Shown here: piece by piece, positions 26,598-34,311 of the stretch | Position numbering within the stretch: position 1 is the stretch's first letter | Layout of the letters: each line of letters starts with the position of its first letter | NCBI RefSeq assembly: GCF_004114995.1 | Contig: NZ_SDJP01000017.1 | Location: forward strand, 1 to 50,485 | From: Halorubrum amylolyticum | Lineage (GTDB): Archaea > Halobacteriota > Halobacteria > Halobacteriales > Haloferacaceae | DNA: 50,485 nucleotides | Direction of reading: 5' to 3' | The notes under the pieces: model-generated | Told to the model about the DNA's origin: nothing | The model's database searches: none | Seen by the model: the letters and a program-made list of their open reading frames with translations, nothing else | Program-made: the position numbers and the translations under genes

Positions 26598-26608
26598 ACA
26601 TATATTTT
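26598..26608 (-). promoter_or_regulatory. TATA box of the DUF7342-type HTH gene
   Basis: On the minus strand AAAATATATGT lies 24-34 bases before the ATG at 26574, the normal place for an archaeal TATA box of a leaderless gene. The 16-bp palindrome at 26613-26628 is directly upstream, at the position of the BRE/activator region. Confidence 0.6.
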
Positions 26609-26612
26609 GCTG

Positions 26613-26628
26613 GCACAGATATCTGTGC
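26613..26628. promoter_or_regulatory. perfect 16-bp palindrome, putative operator
   Basis: GCACAGATATCTGTGC is a perfect palindrome centred 46.5 bases before the start of the HTH gene at 26574 and just upstream of its TATA box. The second DUF7342-type gene (34888) has TAGATATCTA centred at exactly the same distance before its start. The shared core AGATATCT suggests autoregulation by these HTH proteins. Confidence 0.6.
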
Positions 26629-26654
26629 TTCGGGGTTTGGTCTCGATGGTCTCG

Positions 26655-26719
26655 AGAGCGAGGCCGTGGGGTTGTTGGTGCGGGCGGGGTACGAGGTGAC
26701 GACGGCTCGGCTGGGTGAA
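26655..26719 (+). pseudogene. 3' fragment of the nucleotidyltransferase gene (copy 1)
   Basis: GAGCGAGGCCGTGGGGTTGT and the following bases encode SEAVGLLVRAGYEVTTARLGE and match the 3' part of the copy at 34312 (bases near 34690-34755). It ends in the hairpin element that begins at 26717. It is the other half of the gene whose 5' part lies at 25204-25425. Confidence 0.7.
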
Positions 26720-26772
26720 CTACCCCACCCTCAACGAAGCCACGCCTGTGGCTGAGTAGGGTGGGGTAGTTC
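26717..26772. mobile_element. 56-bp palindromic element (IS200/IS605-type end or REP-like)
   Basis: GAACTACCCCACCCT (26717-26731) and AGGGTGGGGTAGTTC (26758-26772) are perfect 15-base inverted repeats; the loop contains a second stem AGCCAC-GCCT-GTGGCT. The structure resembles the imperfect palindromes at ends of IS200/IS605 elements. It cuts off the nucleotidyltransferase fragment on its left. It could also act as a transcription terminator between the two flanking transcripts, which are divergent to it on the left and start on the right. Confidence 0.6.
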
Positions 26773-26820
26773 ACTGATCAAAGAAGGAACGCATTTTGCC
26801 CACATACCCGTAGTAGGACT

Positions 26821-27816
26821 ATGGCTCACGAGTGCGACGATTGCGGAGGGTCGTTCGAGACACTCACCCGTCTCCGCCTCCACGACTGTGGCGATGTCCA
26901 ATCAGAGACAACCGTTGGCTCGGCTGATCTCGAGCAGTCACAATCCACAGGTTCATCGCCAGCCGACGAACGAAACGCGTCCATCGCCGAACTTGATTCT
27001 CTACTCGACCGGTTCTCGGACGGTGACAGAGACGCCCTTCACGACGCAGTCGTCGAGTTCGAGGCGGCGCTCTCGGCTGCACTCGAGGAAGACACCAGTG
27101 GCGACACATATCGGGACGTGTTCTGGCCGTACCACGAGCGCGTTAGTGGCGCCCTTGACGAGGCGGCGCGATCAGCGGGCTGGAAATTCCTCGAGGATGT
27201 GATCGATGCACACGATCCGACTGCGGATGACGAGATTCCGCTTGTGACGCCCACGATCGCGAATGCCGTGGGACGAAATCTGATCCGCACGCGGTTGACC
27301 GACGGTGTGTCGGCGATTCCAGTTGCGGCACTCGAATACCTCGATGCCATCGCAGTCACTGCCGCCGATACGGCCGATACTGCGCGGGAGGAAGTCCACG
27401 CATACGGGTGGGGAATCGGCCATCCCGACCACTCGGTGGCCGACCATCTCCGCGCCCGCGCCTCGGAAGACATCTTCTCCGTCAACCCGACACTCGAACA
27501 CGCGTTCTACGCTGACCAGTACGCGGCGGTCGATCTGCTCGAAACGTTGGTGAGAGATCAGTCGATCGACGGGACGCTCCCTCGCATCACCCGTGACGAT
27601 ATGCCGTATCGTCGCTACCTTCTCGATTGCGTCTACGGGCTGAAGACGGACGACCACTGGCCGGGGATGCCGCGGTACTACGACTGGGACGAGGAATTCG
27701 ATTACACGTTCGAGCTGGACGAAACAGTCGAACAGCGCATCCGTGATCTCGTCGAAGAGGCCGGCTTCGACGCAAACCTGCCGAACGACTGGACGTTCCG
27801 CGATCTCGGTATCTGA
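26821..27816 (+). CDS. C2H2 zinc-finger-containing protein, unknown function
   Basis: A 331-residue acidic protein. Residues 4-22 form a C2H2-like finger, CDDCGGSFETLTRLRLHDC, where the last ligand is Cys rather than His. A Ser/Thr/Asp-rich linker follows (25-55), then a long helical domain (from about 60) with FWPYHERVSGALDEAARSAG, VEYLDAIAVTAADTADTARE-like helices and PRYYDWDEEFDYTFELDETV near the end. No enzyme motif is seen. It is the first of three same-strand genes ending at 29221, between a palindromic element and a direct repeat, which looks like an accessory cassette. Confidence 0.7.
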   Translation: MAHECDDCGGSFETLTRLRLHDCGDVQSETTVGSADLEQSQSTGSSPADERNASIAELDSLLDRFSDGDRDALHDAVVEFEAALSAALEEDTSGDTYRDVFWPYHERVSGALDEAARSAGWKFLEDVIDAHDPTADDEIPLVTPTIANAVGRNLIRTRLTDGVSAIPVAALEYLDAIAVTAADTADTAREEVHAYGWGIGHPDHSVADHLRARASEDIFSVNPTLEHAFYADQYAAVDLLETLVRDQSIDGTLPRITRDDMPYRRYLLDCVYGLKTDDHWPGMPRYYDWDEEFDYTFELDETVEQRIRDLVEEAGFDANLPNDWTFRDLGI

Positions 27817-27863
27817 GCGAACCATCCTCACGCTTTACCTGTCTCCCGACGATACACCCGGTA

Positions 27864-28865
27864 ATGCCGTTCAGCGTCACATGGCACACGCTCCTCGACG
27901 AGTGCGAGGGTCTCGCCGAGGATGCGACTCTGCTCACACCACTCTCTCAGGATCGTTTCCAGATCACCGACGTGCAGGAACACCGAATCGTCGTCGAATT
28001 TCTCGACCGTGACGTGGACGAGACACGGCCGCTCCAGCGCGACCAGTTCGAGACGCTCTACGAGCGCATCAGTGACGCTCCCGATGGATTCGATCTTTCG
28101 CGGCTCCCGCCCGATGCCGATCCGTATCCCGCCGTGTTGAGTCTGCATCCCCGATTCGAGGTCGACGAGAGCGCGGGTGTGATCCGCGAAACCGACGAAC
28201 CGACCGGAAGCCAGATCATCAGGGGAGCAGCCGACACCGAATCAGCGAAGGAAGCTACCGAGCGCACGGAGCCCGACGTGGATGTCTACAGCGATGCGCT
28301 CCTTCTCATCGACGCGCTAGAGCGGAACGATCTCTCCTCCCTCGAGGCGCTCGATACGCCCGCCCTCATCAATCTCTACACCGTGCTCTCGGACATCCAG
28401 CGTGATGCCAACGACCTGCGCCAGAACGTGACCAACGTGTTGTTGGATCGGCTACACCACGACCAGCCCGTTCACGGCCAGTTCGGTTCCGTGCAACGAA
28501 CGGCGCGTCGTAACCGAAACCTCAGAGACGACGAGGAGGTACTGGCTATGCTGGAGGACGCAGGCATCGACCGCGAGCGCGTGTTGAGCCTCGACCGCGA
28601 CAAGGTCGACGACGCTCTCGACGTGACGGAACTCTCCGAATCGGACGTGTACGACATCGAGGAGACGGAGTACGTCCGGAAGGCGGAAGTGGATGAGGAA
28701 CAGCGAGAAACGCGACTACAAGGACTGAAAGATCGGCTCGCCACGAGCGACAACCCCGAGGCCACGGAACTTCGCGAGGAGATCGAAGAACTGGAGAGCC
28801 GGATCGAAGAGTTGACGCAGTTTAAGACCGGACGAGAGTATCACACCCAGTCGAGAGCAGAATGA
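27864..28865 (+). CDS. coiled-coil protein of unknown function
   Basis: A 333-residue acidic protein. The N-terminal third is globular (VTWHTLLDECEGLAEDATLL, RIVVEFLDRDVDETRP); the middle is helical (ALERNDLSSLEALDTPALIN); near residue 205 is GQFGSVQRTARRNRNLRDDE, a basic patch; the end from about 260 is a predicted coiled coil (ELREEIEELESRIEELTQ). The basic segment and coiled coil would suit a nucleic-acid-binding or scaffolding protein. It follows the zinc-finger gene by 47 bases and its stop overlaps the next start (ATGA), so the trio is probably one operon. Confidence 0.7.
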   Translation: MPFSVTWHTLLDECEGLAEDATLLTPLSQDRFQITDVQEHRIVVEFLDRDVDETRPLQRDQFETLYERISDAPDGFDLSRLPPDADPYPAVLSLHPRFEVDESAGVIRETDEPTGSQIIRGAADTESAKEATERTEPDVDVYSDALLLIDALERNDLSSLEALDTPALINLYTVLSDIQRDANDLRQNVTNVLLDRLHHDQPVHGQFGSVQRTARRNRNLRDDEEVLAMLEDAGIDRERVLSLDRDKVDDALDVTELSESDVYDIEETEYVRKAEVDEEQRETRLQGLKDRLATSDNPEATELREEIEELESRIEELTQFKTGREYHTQSRAE

Positions 28866-29221
28866 TCAGCGGACTCCCCGACCGGCCACTCTTGGCTAGC
28901 GAGACACTCACAGTGTCCCACGAGCGTGACGACTTACTCGTGATGCCGGCGACTCCGGACAGTCTTGTCGGAGACGACGGAACGCTTGGCGGCATTCGGG
29001 ACATCCTCGTGTTCACGGCGAACGTCGTGGCGTCTCTCGCATACACCGACCCGGACGGCTGGACAGTCGTGGCAAAGGCTACTGATCCATCAAAATTTGA
29101 AGTCGTCCTCGATTCGCTCATCGAATTTCGGGGCGATAGCCTCGCAGACGAAGACAAAGCCGAAATTGTCGAGACGATCGCCGAAGCCTACGAGACGTTC
29201 ACGGAACGGACGCCCCGGTGA
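28862..29221 (+). CDS. small acidic protein, last gene of a three-gene cassette
   Basis: A 119-residue protein starting inside the stop of the preceding gene (ATGA overlap). It has a beta-rich first half (LTVSHERDDLLVMPATPDSL, IRDILVFTANVVASLAY) and a helical acidic end (DEDKAEIVETIAEAYETFTE). No family is recognised. Its stop at 29219-29221 coincides with the beginning of the 185-bp direct repeat, so its last codons may have been set by a recombination event. Confidence 0.65.
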   Translation: MISGLPDRPLLASETLTVSHERDDLLVMPATPDSLVGDDGTLGGIRDILVFTANVVASLAYTDPDGWTVVAKATDPSKFEVVLDSLIEFRGDSLADEDKAEIVETIAEAYETFTERTPR

Positions 29222-29404
29222 CCACGTCCATCTGGGACCGGACGCACCGACGCCCGGAGACGATACGACACACCCGACCGACTGGCGTGACGTTCTCTCG
29301 ACGGTGCTTTCGGAGAGCGAAGACCGCCAGCGTGCCTTCTGGACCGGGTAGTTCTGTCGATGGGGTTCGGTGACCGGCGTGTGGCGTCTCGCGTATGGAC
29401 GCGG
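29218..29404 (+). repeat. 185-bp direct repeat, copy 1, ending in a nucleotidyltransferase start
   Basis: About 85 percent identical by eye to 30839-31027. It starts GTGACCACGTCCATCTGGGA and ends GTGGCGTCTCGCGTATGGAC. One frame, conserved in both copies, encodes a tail like GDDTTHPTDWRDVLSTVLSE then AFWTG and a stop, so the repeat contains the 3' end of an unknown gene followed by the first codons (MDAV) of the broken nucleotidyltransferase. Here that gene stops after five codons (MDAVS). The last 50 bases also recur before the copy at 34312. Confidence 0.75.
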
Positions 29405-29530
29405 TCAGCTAGGACGAGGCCGCCTCGATCGTCCCCTGACCGCGCCAAGCACCGCAGGAACGAGGCGCGCAGCTGTGGTCGCGGGTTCTTAACCGGCCGA
29501 GGGATTTCCGCACAACGGCCATCTCCTGAC

Positions 29531-30061
29531 CTAGATCAGCCGTATCGAGTCGCCCGAATCGTCACCGATGATGTCTTCCAATCCGTGAACCGCGATCGTG
29601 TCCGTGTACCCTTGCGCCCGGACTGCGTTCTCGATGCCCTTCTTGGCAGGCTTATCGTCTGTGAGGACGATAACACCCGCCGTTGAACGGTCTCTGACGT
29701 ACTGGATTGCTAACCCGGCGAGAATCACATCCGTTTTTTCGACCTCGTTTTCGGCCTGATCGGTTTCGTTCGCAATGGTTCGTTTGGCGATATCACTCGC
29801 GGCGACAGCGTCGCCATCCGTCGGTGAGGGAGCATCAATGATTGTTGCCCAACCCTCGTCGAGTGCCGTTCGGACACGGTCCGTCTCTGGTCCTCCAAGT
29901 TCACCGATCACGCGCCGGGGGAGTTTACAGACGACGCCAGCATTTTGGACTACACTCCGGAAGCGCTGATACTGAGCGTTCGAAGGACTACCAATTGCGT
30001 AGAAGATATTCGCGTCGACAAGGATGTCTTGGTCAGCAGAGAATGGTGTGTCGGTGTCCAT
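29531..30061 (-). CDS. PIN-domain protein, putative toxin ribonuclease (paralogue of 18215)
   Basis: A 176-residue PIN protein. Acidic residues expected in the site are Asp in ILVDANIFYAIG, Glu in RRVIGELGG, Asp in EKTDVILAGLA and Asp in IVLTDDKPAKKG. It shares with the protein at 18215 the extended middle region (about residues 60-110), and the same gene order after an HTH gene. The gap to the HTH gene is 9 bases. Ribonuclease toxin activity is inferred from the family. Confidence 0.8.
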   Translation of the reverse strand: MDTDTPFSADQDILVDANIFYAIGSPSNAQYQRFRSVVQNAGVVCKLPRRVIGELGGPETDRVRTALDEGWATIIDAPSPTDGDAVAASDIAKRTIANETDQAENEVEKTDVILAGLAIQYVRDRSTAGVIVLTDDKPAKKGIENAVRAQGYTDTIAVHGLEDIIGDDSGDSIRLI

Positions 30062-30070
30062 TCGTCCGAC

Positions 30071-30778
30071 TCACCTATCGAAATCCGACGAGTGAGTCGG
30101 GGCATCAGATATTGCGTCAAGGTCAGGGAGATCCATTTCGTCATCTACATCCGGGAACAGATACTCAAAGAACGGATCGTGGTCTCGGCCAACGGCGAGT
30201 GCCGGTTTGAGTGCGTAGATGATCATCATTGCTTCCGTTTCGCGAACGTCGATATCAGTGGCGACCATCCGCTGGGTTGTCTTGCCCGCGAAATGGAGTC
30301 CAGCACCCCGTAAAGCTGCGATGAGTTTCCCGATACCGTAGCGGTCGATAAAGTACGCGATGTCCTCGTCGACCTCTTGGAGCGCGAGGGCGTGGAGGAC
30401 GGTCGGTGTGATGACAATTGGGGCATACTGCTCGACGATGACGATCGGATCGGCAGTCAGTTGCTGGGGGCGCGTCGAGTCATCACGGTCGACGAGGCCG
30501 AGGTCGACAAGCTGATCGACGTACTCGTAGGTCGTCGATTTCGAAATATCGAGTGCCTCCATGATCTCCGGCGGGGCAACCGGCCCCCAGTAACACACGT
30601 AGACGTAGACACGGGTCAGTGCGGGGTGGTTGAGCAACTGAACGACCGTCTCGAGCCGAGGAGCGTTCTGGGCCAGCGTCTCTGGCTTGAGCGCCTCTTC
30701 ACCCATCACATCTCTCGGTGGCGGGTCCAGCGCGTCGATCCCACCATCCGGACGAACGCGGTTGTGATCAGCAGTCAT
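30071..30778 (-). CDS. winged-helix HTH protein, putative antitoxin/regulator (paralogue of 17622)
   Basis: A 235-residue protein. The HTH is at about residues 50-90 with ALTRVYVYVCYWGPVAPPEI and the recognition helix SKSTTYEYVDQLVDLGLV. The C-terminal domain has ITPTVLHALALQEVDEDIAY and IDRYGIGKLIAALRGAGLHF, matching the order in the protein at 17622. I set the start at ATG 30778 because a TATA-like TGAAGTACAT lies about 25-30 bases before it; an ATG at 30801 is a possible alternative. It reads into the PIN gene. It is probably the regulator and antitoxin of the pair. Confidence 0.75.
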   Translation of the reverse strand: MTADHNRVRPDGGIDALDPPPRDVMGEEALKPETLAQNAPRLETVVQLLNHPALTRVYVYVCYWGPVAPPEIMEALDISKSTTYEYVDQLVDLGLVDRDDSTRPQQLTADPIVIVEQYAPIVITPTVLHALALQEVDEDIAYFIDRYGIGKLIAALRGAGLHFAGKTTQRMVATDIDVRETEAMMIIYALKPALAVGRDHDPFFEYLFPDVDDEMDLPDLDAISDAPTHSSDFDR

Positions 30779-30838
30779 ACTTGTTAGTCCGAAGTCCATG
30801 TACTTCAGACTATCGCCGCAAACGACTGTCACAACGTC

Positions 30839-31027
30839 CGTGACCACGTCCATCTGGGACCGGATGCACTGACGACCGGAGACGATACGACACACCCGAC
30901 CGACCGGCGTGACATCCTCTTAATGGTGCTCTCGGAGATTGAAGACCACCGGTGTGCCTTCTGGATCCGGTAGTCTCGTCGATGGGGTTCGGTGACCGGC
31001 GTGTGGCGTCTCCCGTATGGACGCCGT
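30839..31027 (+). repeat. 185-bp direct repeat, copy 2
   Basis: Second copy of the segment at 29218-29404, starting GTGACCACGTCCATCTGGGA and ending in the start of another broken nucleotidyltransferase gene at 31017. The two copies enclose the HTH/PIN pair. The conserved coding frame is kept here too (GDDTTHPTDRRDILLMVLSE), with a stop after AFWIR. Confidence 0.75.
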
Positions 31028-31245
31028 GATACCCGCCGCGGGGCGGGGGAGTCGACTCGGCGAGCTCACCGACGACCGGCCGAAGGGGCTTATCGATGTG
31101 GCTGGGCGGGCGTTGCTCGCGCACGTGTTCGAGAATCGGCGGTCGAGGCGGGGGCCGACGGGTTGGTCGTCGTCATCGGGTGCGAGGCGGGGCGGATCAT
31201 CGATCGATTTGGCGACGCTTTCGGCGAACCGCGCGAATATTGTGT
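31017..31245 (+). pseudogene. frameshifted nucleotidyltransferase fragment (copy 3)
   Basis: Begins MDAVIPAAGRGSRLGELT with PKGLIDVAGRALLAHVFE, then loses the frame near 31130; the continuation ESAVEAGADGLVVVIGCEAG with RIIDRFGDAFGEP is in another frame. After about 31245 the similarity ends and an epimerase fragment begins. No metal-binding NGD segment is present. A pseudogene. Confidence 0.75.
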
Positions 31246-31262
31246 CGCCCTTTGGAAGGGCG

Positions 31263-31409
31263 CGTATACAGCTTCTCGTGACGGGAGGGGCCGGATTCAT
31301 TGGTAGCCGCCTCGCCGAGTCGTTCCTCGCCGACGGCCACGACGTGACGGTCCTCGACAACTTCGAACCCCTCTACGCCGAGGGGATCAATGCCGTAGCC
31401 GGTGTGTAA
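31263..31409 (+). pseudogene. N-terminal fragment of an NAD-dependent sugar epimerase/dehydratase
   Basis: Encodes LLVTGGAGFIGSRLAESFLA then DGHDVTVLDNFEPLYAEGIN, the Rossmann nucleotide-binding start of UDP-glucose 4-epimerase-type enzymes (TGGAGFIG motif), and ends after about 48 codons. The remaining 250 or so residues are missing. It shows that this place once held sugar-nucleotide genes for surface glycans. Confidence 0.75.
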
Positions 31410-31610
31410 CGGGCTTCGTGACATCCGTCACGTGAGAGGGCGATTCACTCGGGGCGGGGCATTTCTTCGAGGTCAGCGATCTCCCCAGTTACAAGCTATG
31501 AGTGAAATCCAACGCTGTCTAGCGACGCATCATGAGCCGAAAGGAGTAGACTGGTCACAGAACCACTCCATCGATGGATCTTTATTCGCTACCGACGGAC
31601 GACTCCCTAG
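31410..31610. other. gene-free stretch
   Basis: About 200 bases between the epimerase fragment and the next gene. A TATA-like CTTTATTCG near 31579-31587 could serve the gene at 31611. Nothing else is evident. Confidence 0.4.
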
Positions 31611-32126
31611 ATGTCTCGTGCTGTGGGGTACCGGCTCGTCACCCTCGGAATCTGTGTCGTCCTTCTCAGTGGGCTCTTTGTGCTTGCTGGCGCAGGATAT
31701 CCAGCACCCACCAGTCCGGGGCCTGACCTCGCAGAGTCTGATGTAACACCAGCCGATTTGGCCGGCGACCATGTTGAGACCGGTGGCGTCGTGATCGCAA
31801 CTGATCCTGTCATTATTGAGGTCACCGACGGCACCACCACACAACACCTCCCTGTCGAGAATGCGCCGGACGTCGCCGTGGGCCAAGAGGTCATCGTCGA
31901 TGGCACGCTCACGGCGGACGGGACGCTTGTCGCGGATCGGGACCGGACAGTCGTCCGAGAGCCGTGGGAGACGACGTACATGTACGCGATCTCGGTGCTT
32001 GGCGCACTGTTCGTTGCGTTCCGGATCGCCGATGGGTGGCGGTTCGATCCGGAGACGGTCACCTTCTCACCCCGGGACACACCACTTCATACCCGCTATC
32101 TGTCGGAGGAGGAAGCCAGTGGCTGA
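31611..32126 (+). CDS. membrane protein with an OB-fold-like extracytoplasmic domain
   Basis: A 171-residue protein with two membrane segments, LVTLGICVVLLSGLFVLAGA (about 9-28) and YMYAISVLGALFVAFRIADG (about 123-142). Between them is a beta-rich domain (VETGGVVIATDPVIIEVTDG, QEVIVDGTLTADGTLVADRD) of a kind seen in OB-fold/NfeD-like outer-face domains. It overlaps the next gene by 8 bases, so the two are probably co-translated. Function unknown; a role with the partner hydrolase-like membrane protein is likely. Confidence 0.75.
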   Translation: MSRAVGYRLVTLGICVVLLSGLFVLAGAGYPAPTSPGPDLAESDVTPADLAGDHVETGGVVIATDPVIIEVTDGTTTQHLPVENAPDVAVGQEVIVDGTLTADGTLVADRDRTVVREPWETTYMYAISVLGALFVAFRIADGWRFDPETVTFSPRDTPLHTRYLSEEEASG

Positions 32127-32625
32127 CCTCTTCACGCATATTTTGAGTGGGTACACCCTCGCGATCGTGCTCTCGTGGCGGTACGAGTGGATCTCCTATC
32201 CGCTCGTCACAGTGGTAATGATCGGATCGACGCTCCCAGATCTCAATCGGATCGATTTGGTGGTCCCCGAGGAAGCGATTTCAGTGCTTTTGGGGCTGCC
32301 ATTCACGTGGAGTCCGCTCCACCGTGTCGGTGGCACGCTCCTGATCGTGTGTATTGGCGCACTTCTCGTCCCGAACGCGTATCGGCGTGTCGTGTTCGTT
32401 CTCTTGAGTGTCGGTGCTAGCTCCCACTACGTGCTCGATTTGCTGTTGTACAAGCCGTCCGGGATCACGAGTCCGTTGTTGTGGCCGTTCGTCACCCATG
32501 GCCTTGTCGTCGATGGGTTTTATCTCAGTACCGACCGGTGGCCGATAGTCGCTGCGACGGTGCTCGCTGGTCTCGTTTGGGTCGTCGATCGTCGCCGGAT
32601 GCGCACAGATCACTTCGACACGTGA
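32119..32625 (+). CDS. YdjM/DUF457-like membrane-bound metal-dependent hydrolase family protein
   Basis: A 168-residue polytopic membrane protein starting with GTG 32119 within the end of the previous gene. It begins VADLFTHILSGYTLAIVLSW, has GSTLPDLNRIDLV, FTWSPLHRVGGTLLI and ASSHYVLDLLLY: the His residues before membrane helices and the D-x-N/D pair are the pattern of the YdjM-like metal-dependent hydrolases. Four or five helices are visible. The frame is open further upstream but that part is a shadow of the neighbouring gene. Confidence 0.8.
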   Translation: MADLFTHILSGYTLAIVLSWRYEWISYPLVTVVMIGSTLPDLNRIDLVVPEEAISVLLGLPFTWSPLHRVGGTLLIVCIGALLVPNAYRRVVFVLLSVGASSHYVLDLLLYKPSGITSPLLWPFVTHGLVVDGFYLSTDRWPIVAATVLAGLVWVVDRRRMRTDHFDT

Positions 32626-33003
32626 TCCGAGCACTGTCACGCGAATACTCGTTCCGTATTCGATCGACTGAGAAGAGCGTGTCGCGACAGTCGAGAAGAA
32701 GTGCTTCGAGGGTGTGGGAGGCGACATCGATCCCGGATTGCTCAACGTCACTGTGGGTACAGCGACCACCGAATTGAGGTGGCTGGTGTGTGCCAGTGCC
32801 TGTATGGACGCGGTCATCCCTGCTGCCGGGCGAGGGAGTCGACTCGGCGAATTCACCGATGATCAGCCGAAGCGACTCGTCAACATCGCGGGGCGACCCC
32901 TCCTCGCGCACGCCTTCGAGACGGCGGTCGAGGCAACGAACGTCGTGAGCTAGACGAGTGGACGAACGGCGTTACTAAGTAGCACGACGCCGGATCCATC
33001 GGT
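32626..33003. other. stretch with a nucleotidyltransferase scar and no intact gene
   Basis: About 380 bases between the YdjM-like gene and the UPF0175 gene. The only recognisable content is the 5' nucleotidyltransferase fragment at 32804-32953. The upstream sequence of that fragment differs from the upstream sequences of the other copies. Confidence 0.5.
32804..32953 (+). pseudogene. 5' fragment of a nucleotidyltransferase gene (copy 4)
   Basis: Encodes MDAVIPAAGRGSRLGEFTDD with QPKRLVNIAGRPLLAHAFE and stops after 49 codons (EATNVVS). The similarity to the other copies ends near 32935. The rest of the enzyme is missing. Confidence 0.75.
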
Positions 33004-33258
33004 ATGAGCAGCATCGATCTCCCGTCGGACGTGTTGGACGCGATCGCGGCACCGCCGGAGGATCGCGAACCGATCGTCCGGCAGGAACTCGCGGTGTCGC
33101 TGTACCGGGAGGGGTATCTGTCCTTCGGAAAGGCACGAGAGCTAGCCGGTCTCTCGAAGGCGGAGTTCCATCGGCTCCTCGGAGAACGCGAGGTGGACCG
33201 ACACTACACCGAGGAGGATCTCGCGCTCGATGTCGAGTACGCGCGAGGATACATCTGA
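33004..33258 (+). CDS. UPF0175-type antitoxin-like protein (orphan)
   Basis: An 84-residue protein of the UPF0175 family, small HTH-like proteins usually encoded just before a DUF3368 PIN toxin. The pattern VRQELAVSLYREGYLSFGKA then RELAGLSKAEFHRLLGEREV is typical. No PIN gene follows; instead the HepT/MntA pair is convergent 28 bases away. It is therefore an orphan antitoxin-like gene. Confidence 0.85.
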   Translation: MSSIDLPSDVLDAIAAPPEDREPIVRQELAVSLYREGYLSFGKARELAGLSKAEFHRLLGEREVDRHYTEEDLALDVEYARGYI

Positions 33259-33285
33259 TCTGGTTGAGCGAGGACAGACCACGCT

Positions 33286-33714
33286 TCACGACCGTCGATC
33301 TCGAAGCCACTGTGCGACTTCCTGCTGGAATCGCTTGAACCAATGGAGGTCCTCGTGTAACACCTCATACACCACGTCGTGGTCGATCTCTCCGTACCGA
33401 TGTGCGAGGACATTTCGAAACCCAACCGCTTCCTCGATTTTCTGTTGTGTGTCGCGAGAGATGATCTCCAACTCACCGAGTGCCCGTATCTCTTCTTTCG
33501 CCGTTCCACCCGACGATATACCGTTCGCTGCGCGAACGTGTTGCGCGAGATCAATACAGGACTGGATCAGATTCATCAGCGTTCGTTCGACTGCCCGCTG
33601 TAGTACGACGTCCGAAACGTACTCCTCCTTCGGGATCCCTCGCATCTCCGCGAGATCGTTCGTGTACTCGTGTGCCTGCTCCAGTTTCGTCGCGACAACC
33701 GTCTCGTCTACCAT
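33286..33714 (-). CDS. hepT: HepT-like ribonuclease toxin (DUF86)
   Basis: A 142-residue HEPN-domain protein of the HepT type. The catalytic RX4-6H motif is present as RNVLAHRY. The helical bundle with VLQRAVERTLMNLIQSCIDL is typical. Known HepT proteins are toxins kept silent by the MNT nucleotidyltransferase, which AMPylates the Tyr next to the motif; that Tyr is present. Its ATG directly follows the stop of the MNT gene (33715), with zero spacing. Confidence 0.92.
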   Translation of the reverse strand: MVDETVVATKLEQAHEYTNDLAEMRGIPKEEYVSDVVLQRAVERTLMNLIQSCIDLAQHVRAANGISSGGTAKEEIRALGELEIISRDTQQKIEEAVGFRNVLAHRYGEIDHDVVYEVLHEDLHWFKRFQQEVAQWLRDRRS

Positions 33715-34155
33715 TTAGATGTCTCCCTTCGCGAGCCGATCGATGAACTCTCGACGGTCCCGTTCCCGATCGGCGGCAGTTCGATCGTATTCGGCGTCTA
33801 TCTGCTCACGGTAGGCGGCGATCTCTCGTTCGTCACCGACCAGCCGAACTCCTTCCTGGAGGGCTGCGCGTGCGATCGGAAGGGGTAGGTCTTCGATGTC
33901 GCTTACGTCGACAAAGTCGTCCGCATACCCTTGGAGATCCGTATCGATACGGTTCCGTCGACGGAAGCGTTCTTTCGGGGATAGCTCCTCGGGGAATCGA
34001 AGGGCGACATCGATGTCGGACGAGTCGTGTGTCTCTCCTCGGACTCGGGAGCCGAACAGGACCGCGAAGCGAACATCCGTCTCCGCGAGATAGCGGCGGA
34101 TCGCCGCCACGTCCACCCCGTCGATCGCCGACCCGCCGTGATTCGACTCCACCAT
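33715..34155 (-). CDS. mntA: MntA-type minimal nucleotidyltransferase antitoxin
   Basis: A 146-residue MNT-domain protein, upstream partner of HepT. The active-site motif is LFGSRVRGETHDSSDIDVAL, giving GS-x(10)-D-x-D. Family members transfer AMP to the HepT Tyr and so silence it. Length is typical. The C-terminal helix is highly charged (RTAADRERDRREFIDRLAKG). A TATA-like motif was not obvious on its strand. Confidence 0.92.
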   Translation of the reverse strand: MVESNHGGSAIDGVDVAAIRRYLAETDVRFAVLFGSRVRGETHDSSDIDVALRFPEELSPKERFRRRNRIDTDLQGYADDFVDVSDIEDLPLPIARAALQEGVRLVGDEREIAAYREQIDAEYDRTAADRERDRREFIDRLAKGDI

Positions 34156-34311
34156 GTCGTGTTCCTACGTGCCGGGCGACAAAACCGTTTGTGAATATTA
34201 CGGTCGTCCGTCGGCTCGGATCGATCGGCCGTCGAGCGAGAGCCGTGGGAGGTCACGGGAAGCGATAGCCGCGTCGATGGGGTTAGGTGACCGGCGTGTG
34301 GCGTCTCGCGT

